Of a stretch of 64,000 nucleotides of DNA, positions 20,146 through 31,493 are shown in pieces. This DNA is from Acanthamoeba castellanii str. Neff. Its lineage: Eukaryota; Discosea; Longamoebia; Acanthamoebidae. Numbering within the stretch: the stretch's first letter is position 1; each line of letters begins with the position of its first letter. The notes under the pieces are model-generated. The model was given only the letters and a program-made list of their open reading frames with translations. It had not been told where the DNA came from and made no database searches. The position numbers were made by a program, and so were the translations under genes. Location of the stretch: NCBI RefSeq assembly GCF_000313135.1, contig NW_004457654.1, forward strand, positions 559,091-623,090, given 5' to 3'.

Positions 20146-23100
20146 CTACGCCAGGCCGTTGCGCTTCCGCCATCGATGGAAGGCGACGTAGACGAACAGG
20201 AACAGGGCGTAGCTCGAGTAGACGGTCGTGATCCTGCCCGTCGAGTGAGCAGAAGATGATGATGATAATAATGATAAAGAGGAATATACGCACTTGAACG
20301 GGGCGTGCATGCAAAAGAGGAGTATGTACACCAGGCACGCCACTGGAGCATAGCTGTTGCAACAAACGCACATCAGCAATTCCATACGCACACGCACACG
20401 CACACGCACACGCACACGCCACAGAGAAAGAGAGTACGTCATGAGGCGGTCCTTGGGCAGTGCCGCGTTGGTGATAGAAAGGGCGTGGCAGCCGAAGAGG
20501 AGCGGAGCGAGGGCAAAGGCGACGGCCGAGTCGAAGCGGAACTCGCGCGCCCACACGTCCAGCTTGAGCGGATTGTTGAGGCACACGAACGACTGCACGA
20601 TCCGCAGCAGGAACAGCACCGCCCACGTTCGCCTGAAGTTCCACCCCGAAGTCTTCTGCCATCATCGCACGACACGACACACGCACCGCCGCACACGCGC
20701 ACACGCGCACGCGCGCATGTGAGCGAATTCCGCACACGGGCACCCACACATCAGAGTCTTGGCGAACCTCTTGAGCGTGGTTGGGGCGATAGGCGGTGAG
20801 GATGACGACGAGCGGTATCCACGCGTAGAGGCTGTCGACGAGGCTGCACAGCGCCACCAGCAGGTAGAGGCCCAGACGGAAGCCGGCCGATCGCACGATC
20901 AATTTCCAAGCGTGGCCGGCCCGCTTGGCGGCGCGCTGGCCGAAGAGGGACAGAACGACGCCCACGACACACGCGCGACACGCACCGAGCCTTCTCCTGC
21001 CCACGTCATGCCACGTCATCAGGTGCTGGTGGCGAAAAAGAGCGGCGAGCCTAGCGCGTACAGTGCTGGAGTGCCCAGTGTGAGGCCGATTGCCTGGGCA
21101 TAGCCCAAGCCAAGCACCACCATGCATGAAAGGAATGGAATGATCTGTACACCACGTATCGTGTGTGTCGTGTGTGTCGTGTGTGTCGTGTGTCGTGTGT
21201 GTCGTGTGTGTCGTGTGTGTCGTGTGTGTCGTGAGTAGTTAAACTAAAGTATGACAGCGACGATGATCTGAGGGCTACCACGAAGAGGTGAGAAGGAAGA
21301 GCAGCGTCGGGGTCGGTGGTGAGCGTCCACGAGAGTACGTCCTCGCCGGACTTGATGGACTGCAGCTGGAAGTAGGGGAACAGTCGGGCCAGGGCATAGA
21401 CCGCCACGAAGAGCCAGCCGAAATGGGCCGCGAGCCGGTGGAGCGATGCTACCAATGGCGGGAACGATCCTGACACATTTAAGAGACACGCAACGTCACC
21501 ACCGCACGCGCGCCACTGCGCGATCGCACAGAGGTCGGGAAAACGGGGGGGAGGGCGTACCGATGACACGCCAGCAATAGAATTGGTACGCGAGGGCCGC
21601 GAAGTACCAGGCAAAGGCCGAGGGAATGAGCAGCGCTACGTACATCGGCAGGAACACCGTCACGTAGCTCACATAATCGTTTTCCAACGACACCTACACA
21701 CGCGCGCGTTCGTCACCCTGACCCTCGTGGAATGTGAAGCATGTCCCGATCTACGTACCTGGTATGAGAAGCGCGGGTCGGTGAGGAGCACCAAGTGGTG
21801 CCCTTTGCCGTTGCACTCGTCCGTGGCCGCTGAGGTATTCAGGAATGCAAGAAATTTAGTGAGCGAGCTTCGAATATTTGCCTCTTCCGAGTTCTTGGGG
21901 GTACCGGCGGGAATGGCGCGCGTGTGGAAGCGGATGGTCGCGCCGGCGGCGAGGAGCGGCACGAGTCCGGGCTCGGGCAGCACGTGTGTGGCCTCCTCCC
22001 ACATGGTCAGTCGGCTATCATTGCGGCACTCGAAGAACTGGAACACTGTCGGCGGAAACAGGGGCTGAGGAAGTAGTGCGCCAGAGTGAGTCTAGTGTGT
22101 AATGCGCGTGCGTGGTATGTGGGTGATATGTGCGCGCGTTGTGGGGGGGGGGCGCACCTCAGCTCCGTCCGACATCGACTGCGGCGGGCTGAGGCGGACG
22201 TGCAGTTGCTGCGGCAGCCATGGACAGTCCAGCGGAATATGCCTGATCATACGATGCACTCTGCTATCCCTACATTCCTGGGCTGCGCGTGCGTGTTGTG
22301 CGGGTGGGGCGAGCTTAGTGCCATGACACACGCACAACACCCACAACTCGCACAACACGCGCGCGCAAAACACGCACCATGGCAGGCACGGCACGCACAG
22401 CACGCACCACACTGATCGAACCTGTGGCGTCGACAAGGCACGAAGGCGCAAAGGCGCTACGCAGGAAGAATTCGCGCAGGGTGGGGCGGGCTAGCTTGGT
22501 CGAGGCGGGGGCAGCGTTGAATATCTGCACCAGCGCCTTCGTTTGATCTCCTCCATCGCCTACGCTCGGGCTCACATCAATTCGTACTTCAGAATACTCT
22601 GCGTGTGTCGCGTGTCGCGTATCATTATGCCGTGTGTAGTGTGTGTGTCGTGTGTGCCGTGTGTGTCGTGTCGTGCCATAGCTTCGAGTTCAGACAGTGC
22701 CAAATGTAATTCTAAAGGGTTGAACGCACCTTCGAGCTGTTCGGGGCGGAGAAGGAGGACTTGAGTGGTGCGAGGGACCGCGCCAGGCATGTACCTCCGC
22801 TCGGCTGCCGTGTCCCGAACCAGGCTGGCCCAGTCCTGTCGATTCACGATTGCCTGCCGCTGGTTCGTCTGAAACGTCGTCAGTCATGGCCCGCAAGCAA
22901 GCAAGCAAGCCAACTCGCGGCGAGCGCCACACTGGGCGGCGCGCGCGGTGGCGTACCTCGTTGATGAGCCTGACCGTGAGCGCCGAGCTGGGCCAAGTGG
23001 TGGCGATGACCAGCATCGGGTGGCTGTGTTGCTCCTTCCTATGGCGATATATGCGTCCCCAACGCGTAAGCTCGGAATGATTTTTCACGTGTGTGTGCTC

Positions 23101-23477
23101 CCACGCACCATTTTCTGAGCAGAATGGAGTAGGTGTTGCCGGCGTCGCGGCCGCCCAACACCAAGAGAGGCAGGTGGGCCGCCATGGCTGGTCGTGCCTG
23201 CGAGGCATCGTCTTTCAAGCTCTGTAGCGATCATGCGTCAGTATTGTGTGCGTGTCGTGCGTGTCGTGCGGTGGTGTCTAACCTCCCCCAATGGCGAGAC
23301 CTCCCTCGCTGTGTCGGGGGCATTGGGACGCAGGGCGAGTGCTTGTGGGACGTTGCTGGTGAAGTGCTTTCTGAACAGGGGTTCGATTGCAGCCTCTTCG
23401 CTGGACGTCATGATGTCGAATGCACACCGCGCTACGATGGTGAGGAGCTGCCCACATTACAGCCCCACGAGGCGGTA

Positions 23478-23540
<63 letters not shown>

Positions 23541-25337
23541 TGAGAAAAGGAGACGGTGAGCGCATTGAAATCGGAGAGCTTGCGAGAACCTGTTCGCAAC
23601 TGTAGAGGCCGTCGTGGTCCACAGACGCCCAGAGCCCCGGGATGGAGGACGTCAGCACGAACAGGCCGCTGGATTCGGGCACGACGGTAGCGAGCACGGA
23701 CGCCTCGCCCTGTGCTCCACCCAGGGAAAGAAGAACTATCAGAACAGATAAAAGCACCAAAATAGTTCGCATTGTTTCGAGGTGGTGGGTCCTGTACCGC
23801 AATCATGGTGTCTCGCCACCCGCCAGAGATGGACAGCATTGGAACCGAATTGGCGGCTGGTGTGTGTGTGTGCGTGTGCGTGTGCGTGTGCGTGGTGTGT
23901 GTGTGTGTGTGGCGTCAAGTGAGTCAGCTGTTGATGCACAGGACACGATCTATTATAGAACACAGACACATGTTTTCAAAGGGTGGGTGAGCCTCACCTT
24001 CTTGCTGGGTGTCCAGGAAACTCTGCAGCTCCCAGTAAAAGTGGAACAGCGTGCGGTCGAATTGAAGCGACCTACAGACGATGCGAAGTCGATGAGTTAA
24101 TAAACGGAGGACATGAAGGAGGCGGCACGAAGAAGCGAAGCACAAAGAAAGAAGCAAGAAGCAGAGGTGTACGTGAGACGATGGGGAGTGCCCAGGGTGA
24201 TGAGAGCGGAAATGGAACCGGGCAGGAAGTTGCTCTGCATCATGGTGGCCCTGCCCACCAGTCCGCCCATGCTGTGCCCCACGACCAGGACCGAAGACAC
24301 CGAGCCCTAGCGGGAGTAGAGAGAATCCAAAAGGTCAGCGTGACGCGCGCGCAGTGCGCAATCGACCTCCGACCGCCGTACCTGGAGGTAGTCCTGAAGA
24401 ATGTGGCGAATGCATTGATTGACGAAGTGCGCCTGCTGGCCCAGCAGATCGCCCCTGCAGGCCATCTGCCGCCTGGCAAAGTCGATCGTGAACATCCGTA
24501 CCTGCACATACATGTCAGATATCTGTATCGAATGTGTGTCGTGTGTGTCGTGTGTGTGTCGTGTGTGTGTCGTGTGTGTGTCGTGTGTGTGTCGTGTGTC
24601 GTGTGTGTGTCGTGTGTGTCGTGTGTGTCGTCATGTGTCGTCATGTGTCGTCATGTGCCGGAGATGTCGTGCCGGACCTTCGCGTGGTTCAACTCTTGAA
24701 ACTCTTTCTGGTTGAACACGTGCGCGAGGTGGTTGCCCTGCTGCCACTCGCCGGCATGGCCGTGCACGAAGAGCACCGGGAACACTCCCTCGAGGTGCGG
24801 CTGGTCCAGCTCCTCCAGTCGCAGAAAGGCGATGAGCTGGTCCTCGCCCTTTCGTTCCCGTCGTACGATCGTGTCCTCGGCCCTGTAATTCTGGATTTAG
24901 CCAGCCGCACGCGACACACACGCACCGCACACGCACACGTACCACCGCACACGCACACGCACACGCACACGCACAACACGACACCTGGGAGCATGTGGGC
25001 CGCTGGTTGAGCCAAACAGGGGCACGGCAAAGAGAATGCCATTGGCGCGTGGCGAGCGGCAGGTGCTTGGCGGGACCGTCATGAAGTGGGCACACAGCGC
25101 GCACACAAAGACGAGCGCTGCGCCCGCTAGAGCTGCCGCCGTGGCCGCGCCGCGCACCCACCTCCAACCCCTGCTGCCCACCTGGGGAGCCTTGGCTGCT
25201 TCCACAAAATAATAAAATGATTGAGTAAATTATTTAAATAATTCATAATTACTAAAAATATAGAAATATATAAGCAAACAGTCTGGCGTACGGCGGGCGT
25301 GGGGCAGTAGCGCTGGTGGGGGTTGTGGGTGCAGCAT
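20146..25337 (-). CDS. PGAP1: GPI inositol-deacylase, PGAP1/Bst1-like
   Basis: Removes the inositol-linked acyl chain from GPI anchors in the ER. First exon 25337-25292 (MLHPQPPPALLPHAR) splices in phase to 25195-24985, which carries a signal anchor (ATAAALAGAALVFVCALCA). Then come GVFPVLFVHGHAGEWQQGN, VRMFTIDFARRQ, the nucleophile elbow VLVVGHSMGGLVGRA (near 24270), SALITLGTPH, SLQFDRTLFHFYWEL and ISGGWRDTMI, the order seen in PGAP1. The C-terminal half has a beta-rich lumenal part followed by several membrane segments (for example WLFVAVYALARLFPYF, MVVLGLGYAQAIGLTL, AGFRLGLYLLVALCSL), ending MLFLLRIVQSF...FHRWRKRNGLA. Roughly twenty exons; not every junction was worked out. The gene spans ~5.2 kb with GT/CA-rich introns. 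Confidence 0.85.
21166..21233. repeat. TCGTGTGTG-type array in intron of the PGAP1-like gene
   Basis: GT-rich 7-9-base units on the plus strand lie in an intron of the minus-strand gene, so the pre-mRNA carries the CA-rich polarity. Confidence 0.85.
23479..23541. repeat. (TGCG)n tetramer array
   Basis: About sixteen copies of TGCG, strictly alternating purine and pyrimidine, inside an intron of the PGAP1-like gene. Alternating CG/CA tracts of this kind can adopt Z-DNA. Confidence 0.93.
24532..24655. repeat. TCGTGTGTG-type array in intron of the PGAP1-like gene
   Basis: Mixed 7- and 9-base GT-rich units followed by three TCGTCATG units, lying directly upstream (in gene sense) of the VRMFTIDF exon. 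Confidence 0.88.
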
Positions 25338-25632
25338 GTGGCCTGTTGGACGAGAAATGTAGAGAGTCCAGGGTGCGGGGCAATGAAATGACCAGGCGGG
25401 CGCTGGCCAGGAGTTGGGGCGTTACAGGATTCGAGGAGACCAACTACTACGAGGCCGAGCTGCATGTGGTTTGGAGAGCGCGAGAGTGAAAACACGTCGG
25501 TTGTTCGACCGCGCAGGCTCAACATATGTTTGGTGAAAATTTCAAAGTTTCGAAAATAAATATGAAATTATTTCGGAACGCCTAGAGCGCGGCCACAGGA
25601 CGGTACATGAATGAGGGTGGCCTGCATCGGGT

Positions 25633-26980
25633 TCACATGTGCTCCTCGCCGATGTCGATGGCCGAGGTCGAGGCGCGGAGCTTCTCTCGCTTGAGGTAGG
25701 CCACCAGCACCGCGGCGCCCACGAGGATGACCACGATGGCGGCAACGGGCAGGATGACCGAGAGCGACACGATCAGGGCCGTGTTGTCGCTCACGCTATC
25801 CTGCTCACCTCCCGAGGCACCAAGAAGCACTCCGACATCTGTGCTCGAGTGTAACAGAAATATATGTATATATATATAATTAAATCAGTCCGAGAAGCAG
25901 AGAATAAAGAAATAGAAGTGAAAGCCAGGAAACGCACCAGGGTCGTAGAGAAAGTAAGAGGTGAAGTGGTCGAATTGCATGAGGAGCTGGCCGCGATCGA
26001 TGCGGTAGTCTACGCCGCCTTGGTCCAGCACCACACCGTCGATCTCCACGGCCTCCACCACCCGGATCTGGGTGATGGTGTCCGGATTCAACGGGTACTG
26101 CCCGAACAGCTTGAAGGTGGTGAGCCCGGCCTGCGGGCTGCTGTCGAAGCGCTCGCTACGGTTGTACTCGGGCGTGATGTCCATCCGCACCTCGAGCGCG
26201 TGGTCCTCCCGGCCCTCCCACGGCCAGTCGGTGACCTTGAGCGAGAACTTGGCCAGCGAGGGCGACACAGTGAACGGCAGCAGGCCCGGGCCGACCGACA
26301 GCAACGCGTCCTGGTCGAACACGAAGAACTGCAGCTCGACCGTGCCACTCAGCGTCAGGTTGCCCGCCCCGTTGGAAAACCCGAGCGACGCCGCATACAC
26401 GAACGACCGCGTGGCGTTGTAGCGGGTGTCGTTCACCTCCTGCCAGCCACCTTAACATACCAACAACAACCACGTTAATGAGGCGGAAACTGATGTATGT
26501 AGGTCAGGGGCGACCCGTACCATTGACCAAGGTGGCGGAATGGAAGAAGGTCCCATCGGTTTGGCTGTACTCGGATAGGGAGTTGAGGCTGAGACTCACC
26601 TGCTCCTGGGGCCGAAGCGAGCCCTGGGTTCCTTTTGTGTTGGCAATAATCAGTTGTGGGTCGGCAGAATATGAGGGGGGGGAGCGAAAGAAAGAGCGAA
26701 GAATAACGAAGAGCGAAGGGCGAGGTGGTGGGCTACCTCGTGGGGTGAGGTCGACGCTGGGACTGCCAGGGGCGAACTCGACCTGGACTCCGGAGGTTGC
26801 TGTGGCGGACGCGAACGTACACAGCGGCCAATAAAGTTAGGTGACTTCAAGTTGGAGAAGAAAGACGAGAGGTTGTATACTGTTCGCTATGAGCTGGGCG
26901 TCGGTGCTGGTGGGTTGCCACCAGGCCAGGCAGCAACCAACGACCAAGAGGAAGGCGAGGTCGGCCCTCCGCTTGCACAT
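25633..26980 (-). CDS. Type I membrane protein with signal peptide, unknown function
   Basis: Exons 26980-26881, 26799-26737, 26631-26521, 26450-25938 and 25838-25633 join in phase to 330 residues. MCKRRADLAFLLVVGCLAWW...TDA is a good signal peptide. The lumenal part is beta-rich with several N-x-S/T sites (for example YNATRSF, GNLTLSG). One transmembrane helix (VSLSVILPVAAIVVILVGAAVLVAYL) sits near the C-terminus, followed by a short basic and then acidic tail ending IDIGEEHM. I recognise no family; the layout suggests a surface or endomembrane receptor or adhesion-like protein. A TATA-like motif overlaps the start codon (see findings). Confidence 0.8.
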
Positions 26981-27344
26981 TTTATAAAGCAAACTAAAAT
27001 CACTTTGCAACTGGCAACTGGCCGACGCGGTAACTCCCTAAACCACCAACTGCCCTGATTGGAGGGGCTGCTAACGGACACCGAGAACAGGTTTAGGAAA
27101 CTAAGTAATTTCCCCTTTTGTTGCAGCTTGCTGGTCTTTGATTTAAATTCCAATAATAAAATAAAATCAGCCACCAGGTACCTTGTGTCTGGGCACTGCA
27201 CAGGATGGGCACATGGGTTTGTGAATAACCAGACAAGGAGACTGGCATGCCATTAGACTCCACCTATCTCTTGATGATTTGTTTCCCTACAAATCAATCT
27301 TACAAACTCAAACAGAGGGGAAATAGTGAAACCTGTTGCTGCAA
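26981..27344. other. Intergenic region including a CpG-free stretch
   Basis: Lies between the 5' end of the type I membrane gene and the 3' end of the ankyrin gene. Positions 27083-27351 have no CG dinucleotide, in contrast to both flanks. A TATA-like GCTTTATAAAATG abuts the downstream ATG at 26980. No exon is supported. Confidence 0.55.
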
Positions 27345-30300
27345 TCATGAGCGCTTGATGAACCGCAGCAGGCGCGACAGGATCGGCACCACAAATGAGG
27401 CCAAGTCCACGTCCTCCCACTCTTCCTCGTTTTCATCCATACCAGCCGTCGTTGAGGCGCGGGTCTCCGTCTGCGGGGGCTGGGTGGGCGCGGCCTGGGC
27501 GGCGTCCTCGTCGTCGGTGCCGATGTCGAAGAGGAACCTGGGCAGACACGTCTTGAGGAAGTACCACTTGTCCTTCCCCAGATTCTCCTATTATGGGAGG
27601 TTGGTATGCAACAACGTATGTTAGGAATGTAATAATACGTGATTGGAATGCCACAACATGTTGATTTCATCCAGAAAAAGGGGGTCAATGTTCGCACCTT
27701 GTCAAAGGCGTAGGCGATGATGGCGCTCTTCTCCTTGTCGGTGAGAGTCTCGTAGGTGTCGAGCTGTCGCACCACAATTTCGATCACCTCCAATGGCAGC
27801 GGGTCGTCATCTGTGAGGTTGGAGGTCTTGAGCAGGCATGACACACGCACATACGCACCACGCACGCACACACATGCACACGCGCACACGCACGACACGC
27901 AAGCGGGGCGTAGATGATCAGGCAGGAGTACCGAGCCAGAGGGTGATCGGGTGGGGCTGGAGCAGGATGCGCGCTGCCATGAGCATCTGGAATGCAGTTC
28001 TCATGATTTTCCTGCACAGAAGACATATTTTGATTAAAAACTATAAAAACGTAACATTTCCATCTTACATTTTTAGAATAAAACAAAATATAAATAAAAA
28101 GAGTGTGATAAAAGACGAGGGCGTACGCTCGGTAGGCTAAGTTTCGGGCGGTGGTCGCACAACCGAACGCCTTCAGTCTCTCGGTCTTGGGCTGCTCCTC
28201 AGGCCTTACGTGGACCGGCAGGGAGAAATGAAGATCAACAATCGAGAAGTTGCACCGCCTGCAGGGGAGAACACTGGTTAGTCCAATCTGAGCCGACCAA
28301 CTCTCTCCTCTGGACACGCACACATGACGCGCACACGACACACACGACACACGACACACAAGAGAGAGAGAGAGAGAGCTAGGACACTGCATTGCATAGC
28401 GCTGAGGCGTACTCTATGCATTCGAAGAGGGTCATGAGGTCGTCTACGTCCAACGCGTTGTCGAGCAATTTGATCCGCGCCAGGTGCTGGTTGTACTCAA
28501 GCAGGTCCAGCAGGCGCGGCAAGATTGTATTGTCAAACCCGTTGTCGCTCAGATTGAGCGTGTGGATTGTCGTGTTCGTCTTGAGCGTCTGTATGTCGTG
28601 CGTGTCGTGCGTGTCCTCAGTAAAAATGGGCGCTCACGGGCGAGAATGCAAAGGATGCGATGTAGTAGTACCTCGAACAGAGGGTCGAAGAGGGCCTGGT
28701 TGAGGTTGGCCACCTTGCCCGCGAGGTCCAGACTGGACAGCTGCGAATAAACGTAGGCGCAGGCCTCCGGATTGCGCGAGGCCAACACGCCCAGAATTGA
28801 GTTGATCCCAGAGTTATCGCATTCCTGCATTCATCCACACCCATCAGCCTCCACACACACACAACACACAACACACACACACACACACACACAACACAAC
28901 ACACACGGGAAGGCAGGAGCAAACCTCGAGTTTGCCGCCCTGCTCGACGAGGTAGCGGATCCAGTTGAGGTGGCCGTTGAAGCAGGCAAAGTGGAGGCAG
29001 GTCTTGCCGGTGTCGTCCTTGACGTGGATGTCGGCCCCGTGCTCCACCAACGCGCGGCCTGTCTCCAAGCTGTCGACAACAAAGAACAGCGCCGTCTTTC
29101 CGTTCTTTTCCCTTCGCCTCACATCGGCGCCTGGTAGGCAGAACCAATTCCGTGCCCGAGTGTGAGCAGTCGTGTGTGTCGTGTGTGTCGTGTCGCGTGT
29201 GCCGTGCCATGCGGAAGAGGGTACCGTTGGCCAGTAGGTAGGAGACAATATCGGACTTTTGCGCGTCGACGGCATAAATCAGCGTGCTAGTGGCCGACTT
29301 GCTCACGTCGTCCACCAGCGCTCCTGGTATGGCCCCCAAAACAAAACAAAACAAAACAAACAAACCAAAACAAAACAAAAGAGTTCGTCGACGTGAGCAG
29401 GGACAAGGCTGCGTCTTCGACGCACCACCAGCTCACCGCCTGCCTGGGAGGGAGTGGTGCTTACCGTGTTCGTGGAGGAACCGGACCAACTCGAGGTTGC
29501 CCTTGCCTTTGCACGCCAGCATGATGGCGGTCATCCCCTGGTTGTTGTAATCGTCCGCCGACGCCAGCCCTGCGAATTAACACGACGCACGGCGCATGCG
29601 CGACCAACGGGATGCGAGGTAAGTGTTAAGTGAGTTAAGTTGGTGACTCTCTTGCTTGATGATGGGCCGTTACCGTTTGAGACGAGGTACTTGACGATGG
29701 CGGTCTTGCCCGAGAAGCAGGCGTTGAGCACAACCGAATTGTTGTCCTTGTCCCTCAGGTTCAGCCGCGCGCCTGTCACCGGTGGCGGTGTCAGCAAGTG
29801 GGCGTGCGACACACACAGACACGCACACGCACACGGACACGGACACGCACACGCACACACGGCGGACGAGTGGAGTTACCGTTGACAACGAGCAGCTCGA
29901 CCACTCGCAAGCTGTTCGTTGCGGCGTAGAAGACGGCCGTCATCGATGACTTGTCCTTGGCGTTCACGTCCACACCTAAGAATCATAACATTGATGTTAA
30001 TAATTAATTATGTTTATATTTCGAATTATATGAAAACTGTGGTCACGATTCGTACCCTTAGCGATGAGGTGTCTGATCATCTTGGAGTGGCCGCCAGACG
30101 CGGCGTACATGAAAATCGTACGCTCGTTCTCGTCCTTTTCGTCGAGCGAAGCGCCCCTGCTCAGCAGGTACTCCAACAGGTCGATATCTAATCGGCACGC
30201 ACACACCACAAGAGCAATCCAACCCAATCAAAAACTATACGCCGCACATGACGCACACGCACACAACACGGCACACACGGCACACACGGCACACAACACA

Positions 30301-30820
30301 CGGTACCTCCGTTGGTGGCGGCGAACATGAGCGCAGTCTGGCCGGCGTTGTTGGTTTCATGGATGGACGCGTAGTCGTTGTCGAGTAGGTACTTGACCAC
30401 CTCGGCCTGCTCGGTGATCAGGAAAGGCGTGTACCCCAGGTTGTCCTTCACCGACGCTCTCGCTCCTGCGCAGGCCCCTTGCGTAAGCACACACACACGA
30501 CACAACACGACACGCACCACACACACACGACACGACACGACACGCACGACACGCACGCGACACACACCACACATTGCACAAGCAACACGCACACACGACA
30601 CAAGCGTACCAAGGGAGAGAAGGCGCTTGACTCGCTCGACGCTGTGAAGAGCCGCATAGAAGATCGGCGTCTTTCCTGGTGTTGTTTTCCGTTCAGTGTG
30701 GATTGCTCAGCTGCCGCTTCCTCCAGAGAGGGCACGTGAAGGTACGTACCCTCTTCGTCCTTCTCCTCGATGCTGAAGCCGCGGCCCAACAGCCACTCGA
30801 CCGTCTCCTGTTTTCCGCCT

Positions 30821-30853
<33 letters not shown>

Positions 30854-31458
30854 GCGTTTGCGTTTAGGTTTGTTTTTTGCGAGGTTAGAAAGCGAAAGCG
30901 GCTACAGCAGCGACAACAACGACAGCGAACCTCGGAGGGCGATCATGAAGCATGACGTGTTGAGCTTGTCGACCTGGTCAAGCGACGCGCCTATAGCACA
31001 CAAGCGATCAGTACTGATCGCATTATTGGCTCACTTCAAATTTATATCCGCACCTTGCGAGGCGAGGAATTCGACGACCTCCAGGGACGCGCTCTTGCAC
31101 GCCACCAGCAGCGGGGTCATTCCTGGCAATTGGCTGGGTCAGCACCAGGTCTGAATTGTTGTTTGATTGTTGTTTGGATGTTGTTTGATTGTTGTTTGAT
31201 TGTTGTTTGGATGTTGGGTTGATGGTGGTCAGGAAGGTGGTTTTGTACCGTCCTTGTTGGGGTCGTTGATCGAGAGCTTGAGCCCCTTGAACTGGGGCGA
31301 GAGGAGATGCTGCAGCAGCTCAAGGTTGTCGGTGAGCGCCGCGTAGATCAAAATATTGTCTCCCGACCTGCCCCATTCACAGACAGCCTCAACACCAGTT
31401 CTTGCCTCTGCGAGTGCGGTGGTGCGTGTGTGTGCGTGTGCGTGTGTGTGCGTGTGTC

Positions 31459-31493
<35 letters not shown>

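Noticed and set aside
23432..23839. THART-type repeat protein on the minus strand
   Set aside because: It is translation of the TGCG array inside a PGAP1-like intron.
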